A stretch of DNA of 64,000 bases from Leptasterias polaris. Its lineage: Eukaryota > Echinodermata > Asteroidea > Forcipulatida > Asteriidae. Numbering within the stretch: position 1 is the first letter of the stretch; each line of letters starts with the position of its first letter. Positions 52,563 through 64,000 of this stretch are shown here, piece by piece. Where the stretch lies: the NCBI GenBank assembly GCA_037783415.1, contig JAZGTN010000069.1:1612001-1676000 (forward strand). Direction: 5' to 3'. The translations under genes were made by a program, and so were the position numbers. The notes below the pieces were generated by a model. It searched no databases, was not told the DNA's origin, and worked only from the letters and a program-made list of their open reading frames with translations.

Positions 52563-54404
52563 ATCCCTCAGAAGATTGCACTGTTACCCGTGAGTCAGAA
52601 GATATCCGTGAAGAGAAGAATGATGTTGAATAATTTTTTTTGATTTAGGAGAAAAACACAGACAGGGAAAAACTGCACAGAATCAGGTTATGACTGAAAA
52701 GCCAAGCTAAAGAGGCTCCTATTCTGTGTGGGATGTGAACCGGGGTTCACAGAGTTGAAAGACAGGTAAGCGGAAGGCACTAAAACCAGCCTGATCCACT
52801 AAAAAACATCAATCTAGCAACTTTGAGAAACGGAGACCAGCTGTATATAAAATTGTGCATTGTGCATTAAGCCTTCTTGGTTACACCTGTCCTTTCAGGA
52901 ACATTTTTCCTACCTGGAGTGGTGTCTTACATACACAAGACATCAAAATCATTCTCGGCTCAACGCACTAGCTTGCTCAGGGACCCATAACCTTACAAGC
53001 ATTGCTTCGTACGGGTCCCTCCAAAGTTTCATCAACTTCCATGCTTTATTCTTTATTTAATTAAGTCTGATCAAACAACTATTTAACTCTTAACTTCCAA
53101 CTTACATTTTCTTTGATTTGATTTTGATTTTGACTTTGATACTGTGGAAATATAGTGATTGATAAATTGATTTGGACAGTAAATTGGAACCGGACTGTCA
53201 CCTTATAACAAACCCTGACTATTTGATGCAATGTATATAATTATATCCGTAATGGAATATTATTACTTTATCTGGATTGATTTGAGATCATTACTTACTA
53301 ATGATAGATCCTCTCAAGACTTGTGTGCGGTATTGCATGGGATGGAGATTTTTGTATCCAAATTCCAAAGATTGCCGCTCCACTTATATGCAGCAATTAG
53401 TTTCGATGGTACCGTATAATTTAATTCCATCCACGCTCCGCAATACACGATCATCTGAAAACACTAATACTATAATAGTGGGGGGGGGGGACCCATAAAG
53501 ATTGTTCATTACATGTCAATGATTATACATAAACAACTTGAAATTTAGAAAAAAATTACATTAAAACCGGACAATCGCGCGAAGATTGATCGCTGTAAAC
53601 TGAAAGCATGGGGAACAGTCAGTTATTGAATGGTAGAAGAAATTCATCCCCCAAAAAACCGCCAATCATTGTACACTAAACATTCACTATTATTATTCAG
53701 CTGCAAATAACAAATAAAATAGAAAATGACGATTGCAATTTGGGCATGAGAACACCTACCACTGAAACGCATCCCAGCTTTAATGATAAGTGTTTTATGT
53801 GTGAGGTTTTCTCACTAAAAGTACATTCACCCTATCCTCTATGTTTTCAATAAACACACCACACGACAAACCTGTGAAAATGTCCGTAATATCTACATAA
53901 TTTGAGGAGGAAAATACATTTTACAGATGTGTTGCTCGCCTCTAGCCTGTTCATAAAGTTTCCGTTTCTAAAGAACTCTGCTCTAGAGTACAATTGGAAC
54001 TAAGAAAACATTGTAGACCTGTGGTGGGGACATTTTGTTCCATTGTTTAAGAAGAACCTCATCAATGGTCTGTGTTTCAGTTTCAAAATTTATAGAGCGC
54101 CATTTTAGACATAAGTATGCAACTATGTTGATGCAACAATAGATCAGTGCAGACAAACTACTTTTAAAACGATCTATTGTTTGCTATAAACATTGTGCAC
54201 TTCTCCTTATTATGCTTTGTCACTAATTATCATGTTATTCCTAAGTTGTTATTAATTCGCTTGCATTAGCCTAGCTTTAGCCTAGGCTTTCCCTGGTGCC
54301 CCATCAGTTATCACCATTTTTATCTAATTAGGTGTTCGTTTGTTTTTGTTCTGTTTTTTGTTTAGGTATTCTGGTTTTTTTTAGGTGTTAGTGCAATATG
54401 TGCA
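52563..54404. other. Noncoding stretch
   Basis: No gene. A G10 run near 53481 is the only notable feature. Confidence 0.4.
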
Positions 54405-56230
54405 CGAACACCTCTTGTTTTTTTTTAAACAAAAACTGAATATCTAGTTTTTTCTTCTTCAGAATCTTCTTCTTCCGCGCAACTCAAATTCCGCTCAAAT
54501 TTAGTTGAACCTTGAAACTTGGCATATACTTGAACCTTAACATGAGGACGGCACTTGAACAATTTCGTCTGATGACGTCATCAGGTGTTGAATTACAAGG
54601 TTTTTAAAGTCTAAAAATGACCATTAATTTGCTATTCACTGTATCTCATTCAATTTGAAAGCTATGATGTTCATAGTTGAGCATCTGATAGATCAAGACT
54701 GTGGCAACATTTGAAAAGTGAACGCCAAAATCATATGACCTTAACTTCCGGGTCACACCCTAGGTCGAAGTTCGCTTTCGTTGTTTTTTCTTAAAAAATC
54801 AATTTCGGGCTTATCTATAGAATAACTCAAGATTAAGATTGAATTGAACATTGAAACTCATCAGATAGATGAACCTCATTATCAAGACGACACAAACTTA
54901 ATGACGTCATCATGACGTCATCGGGCATCGAATTACAATAAAACAAAGTTTAATATTTTAATAAAAATCATAACTCATGAACCATTGATTGGATTTTTAC
55001 AATCTACACATCATCGAATAGGTCATTGAAAGTTCGACAAACGCTACAAAACCTTATCCTCTTTGACCTCGACTTCCGGTTCAAATCGGAAGTTGAAAAT
55101 TTCATAATTTCTTATAATATTTATATCTTTAAAACTACTGATCATTTCAGCATAATTTTTTGCACAAAAATAACAACATTTTGACCTTAATATCTGGTCG
55201 GAAAAAAAACACGTTAAAGCGCACCTGTTGACCAACACGTTTTCCCCGATTTTGATTGACAATGCACTATGTACACATAACGCTGAAACTGATAAACGCT
55301 TACAGTGCACGCGCTGGCTGTGTGTACTGTCGTCTTTGTTGTTTGATTTGGCAGGAAACAAGTTTTCCCAACTGCGCCCTCTTTCGTTGGATATTTAGTA
55401 AACAGCGCTAAGTGCAGAGCGGAAAATCGCGATAGTTGAGTGATAATGAACAACAACGTCTCGCACCTAGACTACATGTAGGAATACGTTGACATTGATG
55501 TTACAAGATATAATTATTGTCCACCCACAGTTAGTCCATCAATTATTTTGAAAACTCTTTACTCCTGAACCACATATTGAATTTTTACAAGTCATACATA
55601 AGCTGAAAGGTTTTAATGAACTGAACACGCTCTACACAAAATGAGACCAGTTTGACCTTGGCTTCTGACTGGTTCAAACCGGAAATTGAAATTTAATTTT
55701 TCAAATCAAAATAACTTCTGAACCACACATTTTTTTAATTTAATTTATACATCATGGGGAAGATATGTAACAACTTAAGAAACTATACAACAATATTGAT
55801 CCATTTGACCTTGACTTCCGGTTCAAACAGGAAGATGAAATTTAATATTTGAAAAATTATAACTCCTGAACCAGACATTGGTTATTTATTATCTGTACGT
55901 CGTCAATAAGGCTTTCAAAACATTACATAACGCTATAATTTGTGAACTCATTTGACATTGACTTCCGGTTCAAACCGGAAGTTTAAACTTTATATTTGAA
56001 AAAAATAATAACTTCTGAACCACACATTGGATTTTTTCAATTTATACATCATCTAAAAGGTCTTAATAGAATTATCACGTGCTACACATATTGTGACCCC
56101 TATTTGACATTGACTTCCGGTCCTGAACCAGGCATTGGATTGATAAGGTATAATGTCGTTACCTATTCATTCAATCCCTCGCCACGAACACCTTGTTTTT
56201 GTAATTAACAAAAACTGAATCTCTAGTATT
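54405..56230. mobile_element. Helitron-like non-autonomous segment with ~150-bp internal repeats
   Basis: GAACACCTCTTGTTTTT...AACAAAAACTGAATATCTAG (about 54410-54450) recurs in the same orientation as GAACACCTTGTTTTTG...AACAAAAACTGAATCTCTAG (about 56187-56226). Each is a short A/T hairpin followed 7-8 nt later by CTAG, like a Helitron 3' terminus (hairpin then CTRR). Between them a degenerate unit with TTTGACCTTGACTTCCGGTTCAAACCGGAAGT and AACTCCTGAACCACACATTGGA recurs, clearest at 55651, 55804, 55951 and 56103 (147-153 bp apart). No Rep/helicase frame is present. Confidence 0.5.
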
Positions 56231-57319
56231 TTTACTCTTACCAATTTTATGCACAACCTTTAAGTAATTGGCAATAACGATGGTATCGTGTTGATGTACA
56301 AACAAAGTGACAGAATAATGAGCATAATGACAATATATAGTCATTAGCATTATTAGTTCCACAAGCATCTAACTTTTTCAGACGGAACAAATTCGAAATT
56401 CATTTCTTAATACAAGTCATTAGCGGGTTGATTGTTCTTTTTAACTGATTATAGGCTTAACATTTCGTTGAAATTGTCAATTAATTATTATACTTCTTAA
56501 TTCCGATAATGAATCCAATCGAGAATAATTGACGGGTATGGCTCACGCCAATGCCTCAATATTATGAAGCCATTTGCGAATTAGATTTAACAATATACTA
56601 AGTGACAATGGCTTGCTTGGTCACTCATCACTTAAATTTGGATTCCTCAGAATATAATTTATAGAGACGAGTGCTATATACGTCTTATGGTAATTTGGGG
56701 CAAGCTTTTGCCTATAGTTACATTAAAGATTGTGATCATCTGGAGGTTTTCTTTGGAAGATTGTAGGCTAAACTTGTATGAACTTTATAATTAATGAGCG
56801 ATTATGTTAAATCTATACCACAGTTCTATCCTTTGTCTTTACCCTTGGCAGACAACAATTTGCAGATGAAGATAACTGGTTCTATTATATGAAGTATAAA
56901 GTATTTGCCGCTCGATAATAATTGAATCCTTTGCTGCAACAAATGATCTCAGAATGAAGCTTTTCTTTGGAAGATTGAAGGCTACTTGTATGATTTTTTA
57001 ATTTTTTTTATTAATGAGCGATTATGTTATATCTATACAACAGTTCTATCCTTTGTCTTTAGGCAGACAGCAATTGGCAGACAGAGGATAACTGGTTCCA
57101 TTATGAAATATAAAAGTATTTGCCGCTTGATAATAATGGAACCTTTGCTGCAACAATCAACACACCAATGAGATTTTTAATGACTGTTTTTGTAAACTGT
57201 ACATTTCGGCTTTTAGCCGCTGTATTGCAGTATTTTAATAAACCATAAATAATAAATAATATATAATAAATAATAAAAAGAACAAAAATAGTGTGCAAGA
57301 GGTGTATAAGGGGAGACAT
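56231..57319. other. Noncoding stretch with a ~215-bp tandem duplication
   Basis: About 56747-56961 and 56962-57160 are diverged copies (TTTTCTTTGGAAGATTG...TAATGAGCGATTATGTTA...CAGTTCTATCCTTTGTCTTTA...AAGTATTTGCCGCT). No gene. Confidence 0.65.
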
Positions 57320-57801
57320 CCTTCCCCAACCGCCGGATATCCGCCGGATATCCACCGGGAGCCTACGGTTTTCCAGTATATGACCGCTAACAAAAGGAAT
57401 TGCCAGCTCCTGAATATTTAAGCATAAAAGAGGTCATCTTAGCTTTGGAGGGCTCATTACGAAACCTAAGTGTCTACCAGAACCTCAAACTGCGGGTATC
57501 AGTTACCGGACACAAAATAGTTCAGCAGTTAAGCCATTTCTTTTGTCAAGGGATTATAGGGAAGCAGGGGATTAAAACAGCTTATCATGGGTGTCCATTG
57601 TCATGCCAGAAGTCAGTGTAGTTTATGAGGGGGATTATCTGGAAGTCAAACGGTCCCTTGTCTGCGCTTGACTCTGTCTAGCAGCATGAATATTCTCACA
57701 GTTGTGACCACTGACCTGTAGAAAATGAGCTCATTATAGACAAAATAAGTACCCGTCGGCTCCCGGCGGATATCTGGCGGATATCCGCCGGTTGGGGAAG
57801 G
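57320..57801. mobile_element. 482-bp MITE with 44-bp inverted ends containing GGATATCC
   Basis: The left end (57320-57363) begins CCTTCCCCAACCGCCGGATA and the right end (57758-57801) is its inverse with three mismatches. Each end holds two GATATCC palindromes about one helical turn apart. The interior has no transposase. The target duplication is unclear. Confidence 0.75.
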
Positions 57802-57812
57802 AGTGATACAAT

Positions 57813-58187
57813 TTAAAGGCATGTACACGTTTGGTAATTACTCAAAATATATATTAGCATAAAAACTTACTTGATAACGAGCAACGGAGAGCTGTTAATA
57901 GTATAAAACATTGTGAAAAACGACTCCCTCTGAAGTAACGTAGTTTTTGAGAAAGAGGTAATTTCTCACTAAAATAATAAAAGACTTATGGCCAGAAGCC
58001 TTTTATTCCTATCTGAAAGCACACTAATTTGTACAACAAGGGTGTCTTTTCTTTCATAATTTTCTTGCAACTTCAATGACCAATTGAGCCCAAATTTGCA
58101 CAGGCTTGTTATTTTATGCATATGTTGGGATACACCAAGTGAGAATACTGGTCTTTGACAATTACAAAACGTGTTCAGTGCCTTTAA
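57813..58187. mobile_element. TTAA-flanked MITE, AGGCACTG family, copy D (reversed)
   Basis: TTAA at 57813-57816 and 58184-58187. Ends AGGCATGTACACG / CGTGTTCAGTGCCT. Near-identical in reverse to 4542-4920. It lies 11 bp from the neighbouring MITE. Confidence 0.85.
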
Positions 58188-60469
58188 AGGGTTATAAGTT
58201 ACTATATTTTGTGAGGGATTTAAAAGCTGATTATAGATTGTACCTACAAAACCGACTGCTGATGTAAGCCACTCTATACACGGTGTACTTTATTATTGGT
58301 AAACGTACTTTGATATTGTGTCCCTTTTTAAGGGTTAACAAAGTTATCAAGTTATCTGGTCTATAACATCATAACACAGTTTATTTTAAAAGATGTGTAA
58401 ATTTTTAACTCTCCAACTAACGGGAATCAAATTTGCTCATTTAATCTTGTTAAGTGCCATCGAAGAATGACTGCAGGGATATAGGATAGTAATTACATTA
58501 ACAACGCACGCCGTAAAGCCTGTTTTTGTGGCTGTACTATTTTTATCCTCACAATATTCTCAATCTATTCAGAATTACTCCGTTTATAAAGAAACATAGG
58601 CCTTTGTATTTTTATGGCGAAGGCCCAGTGCAGTCAGTGACAGGAAAAAGGGAACTCTCCAGCAAATTAAATTGGTCAATCTAAATTATAACCGCAGGCT
58701 ATTATTATTCGTCTGAAGTCTAATTGGGTATAAATGTGACGGTGGCAAACCAGGCCTTATTCGTTCGATGCCATTATAAAATTATAGGCCTATATATATT
58801 ATTGAGTTCCATTAAAACCGGAAGGTCTTGGGTTTTCCGTGGAGGTGTTCCATAGTATTATAATGTTGCACGATTCCATGCAAAACTCGGGTTACACTCA
58901 GGTTGGAGATTTTTAGTACCGGTACGGTTGAATGCATTGCGTTGGTTTGATTTCATTTCATTTTGATTTCATTTAATAATTTTGGTTGTGAAGCGAAGGA
59001 CTCTCAGAAAAGCGAACTTAATCACTATAGCCAAGAACCCCATGGAGAGAAGACAATGAAGGAAGTTTCAGTTGAGATGTGGGAGGAAAACCCCAGAGAA
59101 ATACCCCTAAACCCAAGAATTCAAGCAGGCCGACTGAAAACCCAGAACCGGGGTCCTAGAGGAGGAAGGCAAGCAAGATACTACGCCAACCTGACTGCCC
59201 AAACTAATACCGTAAAATTTACGGGTATTTTTAATGCACGTATAACAGATATTCGATATGTGGTAAACATGCTTCAGCTGCATTAAAAGCCGGTTGTACA
59301 TTTTTACGATTACCAACATAGAGCGTAGTTTTCAAAAGTGCTGTGGTTGTTGATATTCATTGTATCAACTGATGTTAAAAAATGTATAGTTTCTGGTCTA
59401 ATATTATACCTTTGATTTTTATTTTACTAAAATTGAGGCTGCTTTGCCTGTTTTGCAAATAGTAACTGATAACGCCTACATGACTATTATAATTAAGGCA
59501 TATTGACTATTCTTCATTAAGGAGTGGCAGCACCGTGTCTTCCCAGGGCTCTACCAATCTTGCAGAACACCTGCGATATCTCTTCGTAAAACCAAGATAA
59601 GATCCGCAAATTAAACAAACATTCATCATAGTCCCTCTTTGATTTCAAACAAGCCCGATAGTGTCCGACTTGTTTTCACAGTAAACTCGACCCAGATGCT
59701 AGATTTTGTAGGTGAATTCGTACATGCCATATATAGTTTATCATTAACATCGATTTTAAAACGTTCTTAGTCAGCCATATCCGACAAGCTCGGTCTGATT
59801 CAAGGTGAACATAGCGCGCCTTACTATTTTTCGATGACCAGTATCACCAAGAACTGTACACTCTGACAGGGTCTGTCTGCCAATTTTGTGAGGAAAGTAG
59901 ACCATATGGTTATATTATTACCATTCATACTAGCAATGCGGTGTTCTCATATGAAAGCATTTGACGACGAGACTTTTTAGATGAGAGTGCCGCAAATCGA
60001 GGGTGTGTTGTTGTCAAGTACTTTTTGTCCGAGTACCAAGGTGTCGTACTTTCACTAGACAAACATTTTTCTGGTTTGTCTAGGTCAAATAAATATTAAT
60101 AATAATAATAAGTTTGATGGTTTTGGTTAACGTGTTAATGTTTCAGTTGATTGATTCCGAAGAGTGTATAAGAACATACATTTGTAAAATAAAGTTGTTG
60201 AATCTATCACTGCATGAGTTCGAGTATTTTATTTTGCGTTCATATAACTAAATACAACACATAGGCTACCACCAAGTACACAGGTGGCTGAATGTACTCG
60301 AGTTCCAGAACTATGGACACCATGCGTCATATCACGTACGGTGCGAGTACACGTATCCAAGTTCACTGCGAATTTTTATATCATCGAGTAGAAAAAACAA
60401 GTGGTCGGGTACAAGTGGACATGTATACCCAAAAGGGACTGGTAAAAAAATAAAAAATAAAAAAAGTAT
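58188..60469. other. Noncoding stretch
   Basis: A 107-codon frame at 58963-59286 covers GTGGGAGGAAAACCCCAGAG-type sequence that I associate with a dispersed repeat rather than a gene. No other feature is recognised. Confidence 0.4.
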
Positions 60470-60605
60470 TATTCACTCCCTCGAAATACTATTTTCTTTT
60501 CCTTAAAATATTATTTCGTACCTCGAAATATTTGTTTTGTTCCCTCGAAATTATTTATTTCCCTCAAATAATAACATTTTGTTCTCGAAATACTATTTCG
60601 GGGGA
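60470..60605. repeat. CCTCGAAATATTATTT-type short repeats
   Basis: About six degenerate copies of TCCCTCGAAATA.TATTTC occur. Similar words occur at about 7400-7490 inside the 1.4-kb TTAA element. Confidence 0.55.
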
Positions 60606-61616
60606 ACAAAATGTAATTGATACGGCTGACCATACCAAAGCCGCAGTATCAGCACCAATCTCCTGTCGACAAAAATGCGGAATATTCGAGTCATAGACTC
60701 AAAACTATTTCAATCCAAGTTGTTTTCAGAATAACTGCACCCGTATCGGCCTAAATTGATTTATTTTTGTGAAAACCTGGAGCTATAATAATTTGTATAT
60801 CCACTCCATGTTTTATTAGGTTATAACAAGAGGAGCACTCAATTCAGAGGTTCGTCCTGCCTGACCTGCCATAATCAAACTTCCCTACCTTGTATAAATT
60901 GACAAAGAGATCAAATAAAATGTGCACATCAAAAGCCAAGTGTACACAAATGTATGTATGCCTATATAGACATAAAGAAACATGGTATATGCATTATTGT
61001 GAAGTCCCGGAACTCCAACTTGGTCACATGGGAAGCACTGGACTGTTTTCAATTGTGCGGAATTTCATTAGGCCTACTAAATAATAAAGTCTAGTCGTCT
61101 TAACTTCAGGCGCAACTGTGTAAGGGTTCCGCTTGAAACCTAATCGTCTGTTGGTAATATTGCATGCTTTGTGGAAACAGATAAAGCAAGGTCAGTAGGC
61201 CTACCTGTATAGTTAAATTACTCGATTAATTTTCGATCAAAAGCAGTCATTCGCAATACGTCTCAAAAAATATGCTGCAAAAATTAGGCATTTGTATCTT
61301 ATGAAACATAATAAAGTTATCTGTAAAATAATAAGTCAGTTTTCCTTGTGGTACTTACTAAAAAAGCTATGAAAATCACCTTTAAAACGAACTTTTGTCG
61401 TTAGAACCGTTCTTCGCGTGCCGTGATCAAAACCAACGTAGTTTTATAGTCCAAATAAAGCACACTGTGCAGCCTACACATCGTGCTTTAGTAAGACAAC
61501 TATGTTTCGTTAGGGGGGGAACCTAGTATTTAGCCTAATGAAACATTAAGTTTTCGTTCTAAACTCACGGCCGGGCAATACCTTTTACAGCGAGTTTAGA
61601 ATGTCAAATTAATCTC
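60606..61616. other. Noncoding stretch
   Basis: No gene. A small inverted pair (GTTTCGTTAGG / CCTAATGAAAC) lies near 61505-61546. Confidence 0.35.
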
Positions 61617-61950
61617 TTAAAGCATATGTGTAACATTGGTAATTGTCAAGGACCAGTATATCCACACTTGATGTGACCCAACATAGACATGAAATGACAA
61701 ACCTGTGAACGTTTCAGCTAAATCTGTCTCGGAGTCATGAGGAAACAATAAATAAAAAAGATATTTCAAACATCGGATTTTATCACGTGTGATACAGACA
61801 AGTTGTTTACTTATTTCCTAAAAACTATAGCATTTCAAGCAAAACTGTTTTATGGAAGTGTTGTTCCACCATGACCATCTTTATACAGTTATGTGCAAGT
61901 CTGTGAACATTTATATTTTCAATCTCACCAATGTTGTACACAACCTTTAA
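61617..61950. mobile_element. TTAA-flanked MITE, diverged AGGCACTG relative, copy E
   Basis: TTAA at 61617-61620 and 61947-61950. Includes TTGGTAATTGTCAAGGACCAG, ACAAACCTGTGAA and a terminal CAATGTTGTACACAACCT. Ends are degenerate. Confidence 0.6.
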
Positions 61951-62991
61951 AACAATTTCCTTTTATAATCAACACACTCTCAGGTTTCATTTACTTTCAC
62001 TTGTTGTTTTTCTTTTTTTCTCGAATATCATTGGCTACTGTCAACTTCACTCAGTTTGTAAATGAAAATCAGTGCCTTAACATAGATTTCACGGTTGGTT
62101 TCCTACACACAGGCATCCAGGGCAATCTGTTTACTTAAGCCCGACATCTCAAAGTTCAGTACGAATTATCTTCACTCGTTCCATCCTGAAAATTGGTTCC
62201 TGTTAAATGACACATGAATTATTATTACCCAGAAATGTCAAATTTTTACTCCCAGCAGCGGTTATTGCCTAGGCTAATAGGCCCCATACGGTTTTTATTT
62301 CCATTAAGTCAACATGCCACACGCTAATTGAGTCGAAGTACTCAAGCGTGCATGCTGTGAGGTATCTACACAATCATGTCTCCAGTTGTCACTGCACTTT
62401 TGCGTAAAATCACGTTCCGAACGATGTACACACAGCGTTAAATAGTTTCAGACTATCTCAATCACGACGTCATGCGCAGTCACTTCTCTCGGAAATTGCC
62501 GTTTAATTGCTCGTCAAAATTTGGTAAAATTGTAAACGCCGCGTGGCCTAAAATACGTATACACTGATAAACACAATCATGACTCCAATCGGAACGCCGT
62601 TGCTATTTTCAGAGGCATCGGATCGTTGGACTCGCCATGTTTATCGTTCCGTTTAGCAATTTCACTATTTACATAATTCTGCAATTTCGTAAAAAATTTG
62701 CAAGTGACTGTCTGAAATGACATCTCAAAGCAGCTGGTATTCCAACTATACCAACTAGGATGACACGGCCTATACATGTATAAGGAGTGCCCACCGTTCA
62801 TTCACCAAGAGTGATGGGGCTGCGTCAGCCTGAGGAAGCCAGGGCACAGGCTGCAGAGGTTAGGAGGATGCGGAGTCACGAGAGAGCGGTCCAACCTGAG
62901 AGAGCATCCCTCAAATGCATACTGTGGCGGTCAAACATCTGCCATGATTGGCCTATCTCATGAGAAGGCGTGCCAACTCAAACTCCTCAGA
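61951..62991. other. Noncoding stretch with a 49-codon charged frame
   Basis: ATG 62814 to TGA 62963 encodes a peptide rich in Arg, Glu and Ala (RQPEEARAQAAEVRRMRSHE). Whether it is expressed is unknown. No other feature is recognised. Confidence 0.35.
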
Positions 62992-63009
62992 CCCCCCCCC
63001 CCCCCCCCC
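62992..63009. repeat. (C)18 run
   Basis: Eighteen consecutive C residues. The longest of the C/G homopolymers in the window. Confidence 0.95.
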
Positions 63010-64000
63010 AGCCCCCACCGATAGTCATACTCGTTCACGGAGGGACAGCCCGTATGCGTCCTACCTCGTACCGATTCTGGATTTCTGCCTGTTTCGAGAT
63101 GGTCACACCGCCAAAGTTTCGCTAATGACCCGTTGTGTCTCGACTCTGGAACTAATCAGTAAATTGAAGTGTACATAGAAAATAACTTTTATGACATGTA
63201 AAACAGAAATGAAAATTAAACATCACAACATTTTGTTTGGGTATAATTATGGAATATAAGTTTTGTCAGGGATGTTGAGAATTCTGAAATGTGTGAACAT
63301 AACTGCCGTTGAGTTCCTATACGAGACCCTATAAGTTTGTTTGTTTTTCTTTTATTACAAAGGGACACTTTCTTATTATGCAACCGAAAAGACGCGGGTT
63401 TTCGAAGATGGGCAATAACACGCAACGGACTTACACAAGTTTGCGTGCACGCTTTACGCCAACAGACTTGCGTACAAGTTTAATATGAGTGCGGCATAAA
63501 ATAAAAATGGATGGCAAGCGCGGGAGTCCGCCCGGTGGGTCAAGGTTTTTGACCTAAACAAACAGAAACGACACAAACAGTGAGTATCTTTTCTTCATTA
63601 AGTAGAAGGCTGATATTAAAGTCGCAGGTGCAGCTAGATTTTTGCCCGCGATAACCTCAAAATGGGGGTTCTCTGTAGAATTTGTTTCTTATATTATGGC
63701 TGAGGGTGTGTGTCATTGCATTGATGTTAACCATGGAGGAATTATGATAGGACTGTCTTCAATGATCATCAATCTTCTGTGTGTAAGATAGCTCAGACGC
63801 CCTCTATCGACATAATACAAGAAACACATTATAATTTATAGGGACGGTAAATTTTAGTAAAGTATTTATACTGATTAATTACCAACACAGGCATTACAAT
63901 ACAAGTTCAATATGAAAACCATTAATTATATTATGCAGAGGAAAAAATGTTTGTTTCTATTTCTAAGTAGGCCTATTCCTAGATCTTGCAGAATGCAGGA
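63010..64000. other. Noncoding stretch
   Basis: No gene, repeat or RNA is recognised. Confidence 0.4.

Noticed and set aside
58963..59286. 107-codon frame
   Set aside because: The nucleotide sequence resembles a dispersed GTGGGAGGAAAACCC-type repeat. The protein has no domain.

Overview
The window looks like nuclear DNA of a metazoan. It has one host gene with spliceosomal introns, long AT-rich gene-poor stretches and dense transposable-element remnants. Abundant TAGGCCTA-type words and a repeated TTAA-flanked MITE family suggest an echinoderm, possibly a sea star. That assignment is recalled pattern knowledge, not a search result.

The one convincing host gene is a class A (rhodopsin-like) GPCR on the + strand. 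A candidate TATA promoter and noncoding first exon lie at about 18.76-18.95 kb. Coding exons are at 21063-21771 (N-terminus to TM5) and 27679-28061 (TM6, TM7, C-tail), split by a 5.9-kb phase-1 intron in intracellular loop 3. The spliced product would be 363 aa. The intron carries a TA-flanked MITE, a TTAA-flanked MITE, a G-rich run and a four-copy tandem repeat.

The other coding sequence is transposon-derived. (i) A complete, apparently very young Ty3/gypsy-type LTR retrotransposon occupies 40094-50516 (10,423 bp), with two 1,529-bp LTRs, a 4-bp ATAC target duplication and a primer site matching tRNA-Leu. Its gene order is unusual: a small membrane-anchored peptide ORF, then gag, then pol in the -1 frame with a candidate slippery site, then a third ORF encoding two C2H2 zinc fingers where env would be expected, preceded by a candidate splice acceptor. 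(ii) A 5'-truncated CR1/jockey-group LINE (34582-36287) is broken by one frameshift. (iii) A 5'-truncated RTE/BovB-like LINE (38411-39547) is open to its end. (iv) A decayed jockey-like 3' fragment lies at about 15.65-16.11 kb.

The rest is non-autonomous elements and tandem repeats. A 1,012-bp element at 2046-3057 has an 8-bp target duplication, and its long inverted arms are built of 42-bp repeats. Several TTAA-flanked MITE families (perhaps Kolobok-type) are scattered across the window. There are also TA-flanked MITEs, a Helitron-like segment with ~150-bp internal repeats (54.4-56.2 kb), fold-back hairpins with a CTTCGG apex, a ~30-bp minisatellite (17.86-18.35 kb) and many microsatellites.

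The candidate for something undescribed is the LTR element. Its extra membrane-peptide and zinc-finger ORFs, tandem-repeat LTR, minimal U3, and a GNRA-type hairpin where a polypurine tract is expected are unusual together. No rRNA, tRNA or CRISPR array was recognised.
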